Part shown: positions 6,439 to 12,314 of the stretch, piece by piece | Layout: the number at the start of each line of letters is the position of its first letter | Position numbering within the stretch: the first letter of the stretch is position 1 | DNA from: Streptomyces katrae | GTDB lineage: Bacteria > Actinomycetota > Actinomycetes > Streptomycetales > Streptomycetaceae | Assembly: GCF_000966975.1 (NCBI RefSeq) | Contig: NZ_JZWV01000633.1 | Location: 1-12,314, forward strand | Reading direction: 5' to 3' | DNA: 12,314 nt | The notes under the pieces: generated by a model | The model's input: only the letters and a program-made list of their open reading frames with translations | What the model was told of the DNA's origin: nothing | Databases searched by the model: none | Position numbers and translations under genes: made by a program

Positions 6439-6963
6439 GTGACCCTTACTTTTACCTTCGATCCCGTCGTCGACCCCACCCTCCGCGACGGCATCGCGGA
6501 GCTGTGGACCGAGGTCTCCAACGCCGGCGGCGCCGTCGGCTTCGTCCCGCCCGTCACCATCGAGGACATCCGCCCCGAGCTCGTCAAGCACCTCGTCGCC
6601 ATGGCCGAGGGCCGCCACCGGCTGCTGGTCGGGCACGACGCGGACGGGAACGTGGCCGCCGCGGCCTTCCTCGCCTTCAACCAGCACCGCCTCATGAAGC
6701 ACTGGGCGTACGCCTACACGGTCATGGTCCGCCCCGCCCTCCAGGGCCGCGGCGCCGGCCGCGCGCTGATGGCCGCCCTCGCCGACGCGGCCCGCACCCT
6801 GGACGGCATCGAGTCCGTCGTCCTCGAATGCCGGGGCGGCCTCGGCCTGGAGCACTTCTACGCGGCCTGCGGCTACAAGGAGGTCGGCCGGATCCCCGGC
6901 GCCATCCGCGTGGCCCCCGGCGACGACCGCGACGGCATCACGATGCTGCTGCCCCTCCACTGA
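6439..6963 (+). CDS. GNAT-family N-acetyltransferase
   Basis: A 174-aa acetyl-CoA-dependent acetyltransferase; substrate unknown. The acetyl-CoA pyrophosphate loop (motif A) is VRPALQGRGAGRALM at 97-111, with the Q-x-x-G-x-G core at 102-107. Later FYAACGYKEVGR at 140-151 is the usual motif B segment with the conserved tyrosine. N-terminal residues 1-60 form the variable acceptor-binding part. GTG at 6439 begins a product reading TLTFTFDPVVDP; no ribosome site precedes it, and a -10-like TAATTT lies at the distance expected for a leaderless mRNA. It is a separate unit, bounded by the mqnE terminator upstream and a hairpin downstream. Nothing in the context ties it to menaquinone. Confidence 0.88.
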   Translation: MTLTFTFDPVVDPTLRDGIAELWTEVSNAGGAVGFVPPVTIEDIRPELVKHLVAMAEGRHRLLVGHDADGNVAAAAFLAFNQHRLMKHWAYAYTVMVRPALQGRGAGRALMAALADAARTLDGIESVVLECRGGLGLEHFYAACGYKEVGRIPGAIRVAPGDDRDGITMLLPLH

Positions 6964-6984
6964 GGCCCCCGGCGGCCGTGGGCC
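6964..6984 (+). terminator. Probable terminator after the GNAT gene
   Basis: Nine base positions of each arm (6964-6972 with 6976-6984) pair with one C-U mismatch around a 3-nt loop, directly after the TGA stop. A second self-complementary GGGCCC-type stretch follows at 6981-6992. There is no U-run. Confidence 0.55.
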
Positions 6985-7058
6985 CGGGCCCGGCGTGCTT
7001 CACTGGACGGGTACCTGCCGACGTGTCCGACGTTTCCGATGAGAAAGAAGGGGTCATC

Positions 7059-7364
7059 GTGTCCCTCAAGCCGAGTGCGACGATCCGCTACACCGCGATG
7101 CGCCTGGGCATCTTCGTCGGATGCCTGGTCCTGGTCGCCGTCCTGGTCCACTTCGGTCTGGTGCCCTCCGGTCTGGGCTCCGCCAACCCCGCCTGGATCG
7201 TGCTGCTCGCGCTGGTGCTCTCCGCGCCGCTGTCCTTCGTCCTGCTGCGCAAGCAGCGTGACGAGATGTCCCAGCAGATCTCCGGACGCGTCGCGGATGC
7301 GAAGCAGAAGCTCGCCGCCAACCGCAGCCAGGAGGACGCGGCCGACGACGCCGCCCGCGCGTGA
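7059..7364 (+). CDS. DUF4229-like small two-helix membrane protein
   Basis: A 101-aa protein with two predicted membrane helices, about residues 14-34 and 45-63, joined by a short GLVPSGLGSANPAW loop. A basic, then charged cytoplasmic tail follows (LRKQRDEMSQQISGRVADAKQKL, roughly 63-85), which looks helical or coiled-coil, and an acidic Ala-rich end. The pattern of two helices followed by RKQRDEMSxxI resembles the DUF4229 proteins of actinomycetes; function is unknown. GTG at 7059 is preferred because AAGGGG (7048-7053) lies 5 nt upstream; an upstream in-frame start would add the charged MSDVSDEKEG-type stretch. A terminator-like hairpin follows. It is not evidently in an operon with the GNAT gene, since a hairpin separates them. 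Confidence 0.75.
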   Translation: MSLKPSATIRYTAMRLGIFVGCLVLVAVLVHFGLVPSGLGSANPAWIVLLALVLSAPLSFVLLRKQRDEMSQQISGRVADAKQKLAANRSQEDAADDAARA

Positions 7365-7389
7365 ACTGATACGCACGCCCCCTTCCGCG

Positions 7390-7428
7390 AGCCCCAGCGA
7401 CGGGAACACCCCCCGCCACGCTGGGGCT
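7390..7428 (+). terminator. Terminator-like hairpin after the DUF4229-like gene
   Basis: AGCCCCAGCG (7390-7399) pairs perfectly with CGCTGGGGCT (7419-7428) across a 19-nt loop. CGGGAAC in the loop (7401-7407) is complementary to GTTCCCG downstream (7434-7440), so a pseudoknot or alternative fold is possible. The 7365-7482 gap holds no other gene I can support. Confidence 0.65.
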
Positions 7429-7482
7429 TCGGCGTTCCCGGGGTTCCCCGACCCTTGCGGATCCACCCCTTCGCGATCATTG

Positions 7483-7533
7483 CTCAAAGCATCTCTTTGG
7501 GTTTCTCAAAGCCGAAGTGTTAGCGTGGTCGAC
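7483..7533 (+). promoter_or_regulatory. Promoter and repeated CTCAAAGC sites upstream of the polycysteine leader
   Basis: TAGCGT (7521-7526) fits the actinomycete -10 (TAnnnT), with TTGGGT (7497-7502) as a -35 candidate at 18-bp spacing. The expected start falls at or next to the leader ATG (7534), so the leader mRNA may itself be leaderless. CTCAAAGC occurs twice, at 7483-7490 and 7505-7512, 22 bp apart (about two helical turns) on either side of the -35; CTTTG at 7495-7499 is the inverted form of its CAAAG core. This arrangement looks like a transcription-factor site. Confidence 0.5.
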
Positions 7534-7641
7534 ATGTTGACCGCCGCAGCGCACCCGATGAGCCCGAGCCTCCCGCTCGTGGCGCGCCTGCACGTCGACC
7601 TCTGCCGCCGCGTGTCAGCGGCCTGTTGCTGTTGCCGCTGA
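7534..7641 (+). CDS. Polycysteine regulatory leader peptide
   Basis: A 35-aa leader ORF with the RLHVDLCRRVSAA stretch at residues 18-30, followed by four consecutive Cys codons (TGT TGC TGT TGC, residues 31-34), Arg and stop. Short actinomycete ORFs with this HVDLCR motif and a Cys-rich end are annotated as putative leader peptides; polycysteine leaders in mycobacteria are known cysteine-responsive attenuators. The peptide is probably not itself functional: slow translation of the Cys codons when Cys-tRNA is scarce would alter downstream expression. The ATG at 7534 has no ribosome site and lies about 7 nt after a -10-like TAGCGT, matching the leaderless form known in mycobacteria; ATG 7558 is an alternative. 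It precedes the DAACS symporter by 110 nt, so that gene is the likely target. Confidence 0.85.
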   Translation: MLTAAAHPMSPSLPLVARLHVDLCRRVSAACCCCR

Positions 7642-7691
7642 GCGCCCGCAGCAGCGGTCGCCGGCGGGCCCGGCCCTTTTCCGGCTGCCGC
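7616..7691 (+). promoter_or_regulatory. Attenuator-like set of mutually exclusive RNA hairpins
   Basis: CAGCGGC (7616-7622) pairs with GCCGCTG (7634-7640), placing most of the Cys codons (7624-7635) in the loop. The same right arm can instead pair through CCGCTG (7635-7640) with CAGCGG (7652-7657), an exact copy of the first arm. Downstream, GCCGG (7660-7664) pairs with CCGGC (7670-7674) and is followed by CCTTTT, an intrinsic-terminator shape. GCCGG can alternatively pair with CCGGC at 7681-7685, supported by GCGG (7654-7657) with CCGC (7688-7691). The 1:2, 2:3, 3:4 logic resembles amino-acid attenuators. Folding was judged by eye only. Confidence 0.6.
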
Positions 7692-7751
7692 CGTACCGCA
7701 CCCCCCGCAGAAACCTTCCGCCGTACGTCCGTGCGTCCCCCGGAGATTGCC

Positions 7752-9074
7752 GTGTCCGCGTCCCCCCAGGCCCAGGCTCCCGCCAAGGCCTCCTTCAAGT
7801 TCCCGTTCTGGGCCCAGATCGTCGCCGGTCTCGCGCTCGGCGTCCTCTTCGGCTGGATAGCCCGCAGCCAGGACGTCAGCTGGCTCAAGACCACCCTGGA
7901 GCAGGTCGGTGACATCTTCATCCAGCTGCTGAAGCTGGCCGTCGCCCCGCTCGTCTTCTTCGCGATCCTGGTGTCCATCACCAACCTGCGGAAGGTGAAC
8001 AACGCCGCCCGCCTCGCCTCCCGCACCCTGCTCTGGTTCATGATCACCTCGCTGATCGCGGTCGGCATCGGCCTCGCGATCGGCCTGCTGACCGACCCGG
8101 GCGCCGGCACCGGCCTCACCCCGGCCGACGGCAAGGAGCCCAAGCGGCACGGCTCGTGGATCGACTTCCTGACCGGCATCGTGCCGAAGGACATCGTCAC
8201 CCCGTTCACCGAACTGAACGTCCTGCAGATCGTCTTCCTCGCCGCCGTCGCCGGCATCGCCGCCCTCCAGCTCGGCGCCAAGGCCCAGCCCGTCCTGAAC
8301 CTCGCCGAGTCCGTCCTGGAGCTCCTCCAGAAGGCCCTGTGGTGGGTCATCCGCCTCGCCCCCGTCGGCACCGTCGGCCTCATCGGCACCGCCATCGCCA
8401 GCTACGGCTGGGACCTGATCGGCAAGTACGCCACCTTCACCGCCGACATCTACATCGGCTGCGCCCTGGTCATGTTCGGCGTCTACCCGCTGCTCCTCGC
8501 CACCGTCGCCAAGGTCAACCCGGTCCAGTTCTTCAAGGGCGCCTGGCCCGCCATCCAGCTGGCCTTCGTCTCCCGCTCCTCGGTCGGCACCATGCCCGTC
8601 ACCCAGAAGGTCACCGAGCGCCTCGGCGTCCCGAAGGAGTACGCCTCCTTCTCCGTCCCGTTCGGCGCCACGACCAAGATGGACGGCTGCGCCGCGATCT
8701 ACCCGGCCCTCGCCGCGATCTTCATCGCGAACATCTTCGACGTGCAGCTGGGCATCAAGGAGTACCTGCTCATCGCGTTCGTCTCGGTCGTCGGCTCCGC
8801 CGCCACGGCCGGCCTGACCGGCGCCACGGTCATGCTCACCCTGACCCTCTCCACCCTGGGCCTGCCGCTCGCCGGCGTAGGCCTGCTGATGGCGATCGAC
8901 CCGATCCTGGACATGATGCGGACGGCGACGAACGTCGCAGGTCAGGCGGTCGTACCGGTCCTCGTCTCCGCCCGTGAGGGGATCCTCGACAAGGAGGCCT
9001 ACGCCGCCGCCTCGTCCTCCCCGCTGGACGAGCCCGCCGCCGCCCAGCCCGCCCCGGTCGCCGTCGCCGCCTGA
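7752..9074 (+). CDS. DAACS-family (dicarboxylate/amino acid:cation) symporter, possible cystine transporter
   Basis: A 440-aa sodium- or proton-coupled symporter of the GltP/DctA/TcyP fold. Hairpin 1 carries the Ser-rich SRSSVGTMP at 274-282, TM7 the TTKMDGC form of the NMDGT motif at 307-313, and TM8 the sequence DPILDMMRTATNVAGQ at 383-398. In GltPh terms TM8 keeps the substrate-binding Asp (D387), Arg (R390) and Asn (N394), but the last Asp of the sodium site is Gln (Q398). The Ala/Pro-rich C-terminal tail is probably disordered. GTG at 7752 has GGAG (7742-7745) 6 nt upstream; a longer start would overlap the leader in another frame. The Cys-codon leader and attenuator-like RNA upstream suggest cysteine-responsive expression. 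Since TcyP-type cystine importers belong to this family, cystine is the best substrate guess; glutamate or C4-dicarboxylates remain possible. A strong terminator follows. Confidence 0.9.
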   Translation: MSASPQAQAPAKASFKFPFWAQIVAGLALGVLFGWIARSQDVSWLKTTLEQVGDIFIQLLKLAVAPLVFFAILVSITNLRKVNNAARLASRTLLWFMITSLIAVGIGLAIGLLTDPGAGTGLTPADGKEPKRHGSWIDFLTGIVPKDIVTPFTELNVLQIVFLAAVAGIAALQLGAKAQPVLNLAESVLELLQKALWWVIRLAPVGTVGLIGTAIASYGWDLIGKYATFTADIYIGCALVMFGVYPLLLATVAKVNPVQFFKGAWPAIQLAFVSRSSVGTMPVTQKVTERLGVPKEYASFSVPFGATTKMDGCAAIYPALAAIFIANIFDVQLGIKEYLLIAFVSVVGSAATAGLTGATVMLTLTLSTLGLPLAGVGLLMAIDPILDMMRTATNVAGQAVVPVLVSAREGILDKEAYAAASSSPLDEPAAAQPAPVAVAA

Positions 9075-9102
9075 CGCGACGCCGCCCGCGCACCGCACCG
9101 CA

Positions 9103-9137
9103 CCGCGGCCCCCGCCCCCTCCGGGCGGGGGCCGCGG
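9103..9137 (+). terminator. Strong terminator after the symporter gene
   Basis: A perfect 15-bp GC-rich stem (9103-9117 with 9123-9137) closes the loop CCTCC, 29 bases after the stop codon, and is followed by CGTTCCCC. A short CACCG triplicate (9091-9105) precedes it. Confidence 0.85.
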
Positions 9138-9177
9138 CGTTCCCCTCCGCGTGCCGGGGGGCGGGGTGTCGCGCATC

Positions 9178-10143
9178 ATGAGGGCTGTGGACGACGCGTG
9201 CCGGGAGGCGCCGGCCCTGTCGGTCGCGGTCCCCGTCTTCAACGAGGAGGAAGTGCTGCCCGTCCTGGCGGCGCGGCTGCGGCCCGTGCTGGACGGGTGC
9301 GGGGAGCCGTACGAGGTCCTCGCCGTCGACGACGGCTCCAACGACCGGACGCCCCTCCTGCTGGAGGAGCTGCGCGCGGCCTGGCCCCAGCTGCGCGTGG
9401 TGACCCTGCGGCGCAACAGCGGCCATCAGGCCGCCCTCACCGCCGGGCTGCGCCGGGCCCGGGGCGCCTACGTGGTCAGCATCGACGCCGACCTCCAGGA
9501 CCCGCCCGAGGTGATCCCCGAGATGCTCGCCCTCGCCCGGACGCAGGGCCTGGACATCGTCTACGGCGTACGCGGCGACCGCTCCACGGACAGCGGCTTC
9601 AAACGCCGCACGGCCGGCGCGTACTACCGGCTGATGCGCCGCCTGGCAGGCGCCCACGTCCCCGCCCAGGCGGGCGACTTCCGGCTGCTGTCCCGGGCCG
9701 TCGTGGACACCCTCAAGACCCTCCCCGACCAGCAGCAGATCTACCGCCTGCTCATCCCGTGGCTGGGCTTCCCCAGCGGGCAGGTCGCCTACCGGCGGGC
9801 GGAGCGGGCGGCGGGCACCTCCAAGTACCCCCTGCACAAGATGGTCCTGCTGGCCTTCGACAGCATCACGGGCTTCTCCGCCGTCCCGCTGCGGCTGGCC
9901 ACCGCGATCGGCGCCCTGAGCTCCGTGGTCTGCCTCGGCTTCCTCGTCTGGGCCCTCGTCGTCTACGCCACCGGCAGCCCGCTGCCCGGCTGGAGCTCCC
10001 TGATCATCACCATGCTGTTCTTCGGCGCCGTCCAGCTCTTCTGCCTGGGCATGCTCGGCGAGTACGTGGCCCGCATCCACACGGCGGTCCAGGGCCGGCC
10101 CACGTACGTCGTGGCCCGCGACACGGGCGAGGAGGAGCGGTAG
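9178..10143 (+). CDS. GT2-family polyprenyl-phosphate glycosyltransferase (GtrB/ArnC/DPM1-like)
   Basis: A 321-aa glycosyltransferase that probably moves a sugar from a nucleotide donor to a polyprenyl phosphate at the inner membrane face. The GT-A domain shows SVAVPVFNEEEVL (15-27), VDDGSNDRT (50-58), the metal-binding DADLQDPPE (103-111), GDFRLLSR (166-173) and the GTSKYPLHKM amphipathic segment (213-222). Two C-terminal membrane helices follow at about 241-264 and 273-297, as in GtrB-type enzymes. The start is uncertain: ATG 9178 lacks a good ribosome site, and GTG 9166 and GTG 9187 are in frame. The strong upstream hairpin makes this its own unit. It converges on a membrane GT-C gene only 6 bp away; that enzyme class often uses polyprenyl-phosphate sugars, so donor and user may be linked. 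The sugar is unknown. Confidence 0.88.
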   Translation: MRAVDDACREAPALSVAVPVFNEEEVLPVLAARLRPVLDGCGEPYEVLAVDDGSNDRTPLLLEELRAAWPQLRVVTLRRNSGHQAALTAGLRRARGAYVVSIDADLQDPPEVIPEMLALARTQGLDIVYGVRGDRSTDSGFKRRTAGAYYRLMRRLAGAHVPAQAGDFRLLSRAVVDTLKTLPDQQQIYRLLIPWLGFPSGQVAYRRAERAAGTSKYPLHKMVLLAFDSITGFSAVPLRLATAIGALSSVVCLGFLVWALVVYATGSPLPGWSSLIITMLFFGAVQLFCLGMLGEYVARIHTAVQGRPTYVVARDTGEEER

Positions 10144-10149
10144 GGGCCC

Positions 10150-11352
10150 TCACACGAGCACGCCGGCGAAGAACATCGCCCCCAGCAGGGCGTACTGGGC
10201 CGCGCAGGCGGCCAGCAGCGGGACCTGCACCCACGGGGACATGCGGCGGACGAGGACCAGCCCGGCGAACATCTGGGCGTGGTTGCGGTACCAGGACATC
10301 TGCGCCCCGGCGACGAACGGCACCAGGAACACCGCCACCGTCAGGACGAGCGCCGCCCACTCCACGACGGACAGCCGCCGCTCGCGGACCAGCAGGACGA
10401 CGGCCGTCGCCACCACCAGCACCACGAACGCGGTGTTCAGCCAGAGCTGCGGACGGTGCGCGGCGAGGGCGTGCCCCACCAGCCACGGGAGGTGTCCCTC
10501 CGGCGTGTACCAGTCGCGGAAGGGGACCGCGTAGGCCCGGGCCATCTCCGCGAAGGGCTGACGCAGGTCCCCCTGCCCGTAACTGGAGCGCTGGATGGTC
10601 TCGTACGCGTCCCAGTGCCCGGTCGCCTGCCACATCAGCCACTTGGCCCACAGCACCCCGCACCCGGCGACGACGGCCGAGGCCGCGGCCTTCGCGCACC
10701 GGCGCGGCCATGTCTCCCCCCGCCAGGCGAACAGGGCGCTCGACATCAGCAGGACGGCGGCGACCGCGCCGACCGGGTGGCAGGCGACCGCGACGAACCC
10801 GCCCGCCGTGGCGGTCCACCAGGAGCCGCGCCCCAGCCCGGCGACGCAGACGAGCAGGGCCAGGGTCGCGAGGGCGACCGGGAACAGCGCGTGGAAGTAC
10901 ACCCCGCCGGGGAAGACCGTGCCGATGGCGAGGGTGAGGCCGGTGGCCCGGGTGAGGACGGCGCCGAGGAGCCACCACAGCACCGCGAACATGCCGAGCA
11001 GCGCGGCCTCGGTGACGACGAGGGCGGACAGCTCGTAGGAGAGCCCGGTGCCGGACACCGCCCGCACGGCCATCGGGTACCCGGGGAACCAGGCCACGTT
11101 CCCGCACATGACGTCGGGGAAGTTCGCGTAGCGCTCCCGGCAGCGGAACATCTCGTAGCCGCCGCGGGCGATGGAGAGGTAGTGCTCGGAGTCCCAGCGG
11201 CGGCGGGCGGCCGTGGACCAGTAGGCCACCGGGTATCCGTCACCGGCGACGGAGGCGTGCGCGACCGCCCAGGTGACCAGGTTGGAGACCAGCCAGGCGA
11301 CGACCGGCGGCAGCGCGGCGCGGAGCCGGCCGGGCCGGGGGGATTCGGTCAT
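10150..11352 (-). CDS. PIG-V-like GT-C membrane glycosyltransferase
   Basis: A 400-aa protein with about ten hydrophobic helices and the marks of PIG-V-type mannosyltransferases. RRWDSEHYLSIARGGY (51-66) carries the catalytic-loop acidic residue of the WDSxHY motif (Asp54), and AWFPGYP (87-93) matches the usual FFPLYP block. Further helices are seen at about 14-33, 108-132, 138-165, 177-197, 208-226, 303-323 and 330-352, with a large external region around 230-300. GT-C enzymes take sugar from polyprenyl phosphate on the outer membrane face; the acceptor here is unknown. The ATG at 11352 is the best start, but GGGGAG abuts it with no spacer. It is downstream of the WD40 gene on the same strand (82-bp gap, no clear terminator), so co-transcription is possible. 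It converges on the GT2 gene. Confidence 0.85.
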   Translation of the reverse strand: MTESPRPGRLRAALPPVVAWLVSNLVTWAVAHASVAGDGYPVAYWSTAARRRWDSEHYLSIARGGYEMFRCRERYANFPDVMCGNVAWFPGYPMAVRAVSGTGLSYELSALVVTEAALLGMFAVLWWLLGAVLTRATGLTLAIGTVFPGGVYFHALFPVALATLALLVCVAGLGRGSWWTATAGGFVAVACHPVGAVAAVLLMSSALFAWRGETWPRRCAKAAASAVVAGCGVLWAKWLMWQATGHWDAYETIQRSSYGQGDLRQPFAEMARAYAVPFRDWYTPEGHLPWLVGHALAAHRPQLWLNTAFVVLVVATAVVLLVRERRLSVVEWAALVLTVAVFLVPFVAGAQMSWYRNHAQMFAGLVLVRRMSPWVQVPLLAACAAQYALLGAMFFAGVLV

Positions 11353-11434
11353 CTCCCCGCCAGTCTGGCCACGGCCCCGGCCGGCCCGCACCCGGAAGGC
11401 CGCCGTACGGTTCAGCGGCTCACGGGACGTCCGT

Positions 11435-12314
11435 TCACGAGAGCTGCCAGAGGCGTACCGTGCCGTCGCCCGCGCCGCTGGCGAGGGTCTTGCCGTCGGG
11501 GCTGAACGCCACCGACCACACGGGGCTCGCGTGTACCGGGGCCGGGCCGGTGAGGGTCTCGCCGCGCAGGTCCCACAGCCGTACCAGCTTGTCCCAGCCA
11601 CCGGTGGCGAGGACGGTGCTGCTGCCGGGCCGGAAGGCGACCGAGGCGAGGTCGTAGGGCAGCCCGGTGCGGGCCGTGGTCTCCGCGCGGGTGCCGGCGT
11701 TCCACACCCGCAGCTCGCCGAGGGGGCCGGCCATGGCGGTGTTCCCGAAGCCGGCGGTGTTGTCGGGCTGTGCGCCGGAACCGGAGTTCACCCCGGCGGC
11801 GACGAAGCCGCCGTCGGAGCTGAACGCCACCGAGGTCACGTCCCCCTTCGTGTTGAGGGTGAAGCCCTTCTGGCCGGGGAGGTCCCACAGGCGGAGCGTG
11901 TGGTCGCCGCCACCGCTGGCGATGGTCCTGCCGTCGGGGCTGAACGCCACCGACCACACTCCGGAGGGGTGTCCGGGCAGGGTGGTGCTGTAGCGCGCGG
12001 CGGGGACGTCCCAGAGGTGGACGCCCTGGTCCTCCCCGCCGCTGGCGACGGTCCTGCCGTCCGGGCTGAACGCCACCGACCGGATCGGGGCCGTATGGCC
12101 CTTCAGCATCGCGAACGGGACCGCCCCGGTGGGTTTCCACAGCAGCACCTTCGCGTCCTCGCCGCCGCTCGCGAGGGTCTTGCCGTCCGGGGCGAAGGCG
12201 ATCGAGCGGATGAGGGCGTCGTGGCGGAGGACGGCGATGGTCGTTTTGGTGGCCAGGTCCCAGATCCGGATGGTGCGGTCGCGGCTGCCGCTGGCGAGGG
12301 TCTTGCCGTCGGGG
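11435..12314 (-). CDS. WD40 beta-propeller repeat protein, 5' end outside the window
   Basis: The reading frame is open from the window edge to the TGA at 11435-11437, giving 292 visible residues that belong to the C-terminal part. Six complete WD40 repeats and part of a seventh are seen, each with the pattern VxSVAFSPDGKTLASGxxDxTVRLWDL; one repeat (about 11700-11860 in coordinates) has a long Gly/Asn-rich insertion. This is enough for most of one seven-bladed propeller. WD40 propellers are protein-interaction platforms. In actinomycetes such C-termini are often attached to a protein kinase, NACHT/STAND NTPase or TPR region, none of which can be confirmed here. The internal ATG at 12148 is mid-repeat and is not the start. 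Confidence 0.9.
   Translation of the reverse strand, partial: PDGKTLASGSRDRTIRIWDLATKTTIAVLRHDALIRSIAFAPDGKTLASGGEDAKVLLWKPTGAVPFAMLKGHTAPIRSVAFSPDGRTVASGGEDQGVHLWDVPAARYSTTLPGHPSGVWSVAFSPDGRTIASGGGDHTLRLWDLPGQKGFTLNTKGDVTSVAFSSDGGFVAAGVNSGSGAQPDNTAGFGNTAMAGPLGELRVWNAGTRAETTARTGLPYDLASVAFRPGSSTVLATGGWDKLVRLWDLRGETLTGPAPVHASPVWSVAFSPDGKTLASGAGDGTVRLWQLS
11491..11959 (-). repeat. Near-identical DNA segments within the WD40 repeats
   Basis: A 31-bp stretch is identical at 11491-11521 and 11929-11959, 438 bp (146 codons) apart, and a close variant recurs around 12056-12085. A second shared block of 28 bp is identical at 11474-11501 and 12287-12314. The spacing preserves frame, so exchange between copies would change blade number without breaking the protein. 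The conservation at DNA level goes beyond what the amino-acid motif alone requires. Confidence 0.8.

Noticed and set aside
7626..7751. A longer N-terminus for the symporter starting in the leader region
   Set aside because: It would overlap the Cys leader in another frame, encodes an Arg/Pro-rich stretch foreign to the family, and lacks a ribosome site, whereas GTG 7752 has GGAG 6 nt upstream.
9091..9105. CACCG triplicate as a functional microsatellite
   Set aside because: It is only three 5-bp units in an intergenic GC-rich stretch directly before a terminator; such short runs are expected by chance here.
7506..9416. A 636-aa minus-strand open frame over the symporter gene
   Set aside because: Low-complexity Gly/Asp/Arg-rich translation without domains, lying opposite a clear DAACS protein; it is an antisense shadow.

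Overview
The window is very GC-rich with strong G/C bias at third codon positions, many GTG starts, GTGA/ATGA stop-start overlaps and long GC-rich hairpin terminators. Together with the gene content (late futalosine-pathway menaquinone genes, a DUF4229-type protein, a polycysteine leader peptide) this points to an actinomycete chromosome, most likely Streptomyces. From memory, not checked, the left half matches the order of the S. coelicolor SCO4490-SCO4494 region. Coding density is high and no tRNA, rRNA, CRISPR array, IS element or phage gene was seen.

Layout. 100-2944 (+): a translationally coupled operon of a UbiD-type decarboxylase (mqnL), an unrecognised 156-aa protein and the UbiA-type prenyltransferase mqnP, ended by a hairpin. 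2978-3586 (-): a rhomboid protease. 3669-4362 (+): ubiX, here broken by a 22-bp tandem duplication that shifts the frame. 4359-4493 (-): a 44-aa basic ORF that meets ubiX in a shared CTAG. 4494-4614: divergent regulatory region with a perfect palindrome over a good -35/-10 promoter. 4615-6298 (+): an Lrp/AsnC regulator and aminofutalosine synthase mqnE, closed by a 16-bp-stem terminator. 6439-7364 (+): a GNAT acetyltransferase, probably leaderless, and a two-helix DUF4229-like membrane protein. 7483-9137 (+): a promoter, a 35-codon leader ORF ending in four consecutive Cys codons, mutually exclusive hairpins, then a DAACS-family symporter. 9178-11352: a polyprenyl-phosphate-type GT2 (+) convergent with a PIG-V-like GT-C membrane glycosyltransferase (-). 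11435-12314 (-): the C-terminal part of a WD40-repeat protein that runs off the window.

How the genes work together. MqnE makes aminofutalosine early in the pathway. MqnP prenylates the 1,4-dihydroxy-6-naphthoate-derived ring, and the UbiD-type enzyme decarboxylates it using prenylated FMN supplied by UbiX. The AsnC-type regulator sits immediately upstream of mqnE and could control the cluster. The ubiX lesion is striking because the UbiD partner is intact; it may be a real mutation, a reversible tandem-repeat switch, or an assembly artefact. The second notable system is the polyCys leader with attenuator-like RNA, which predicts that the downstream symporter is cysteine-regulated and probably imports cystine or a related sulfur amino acid.
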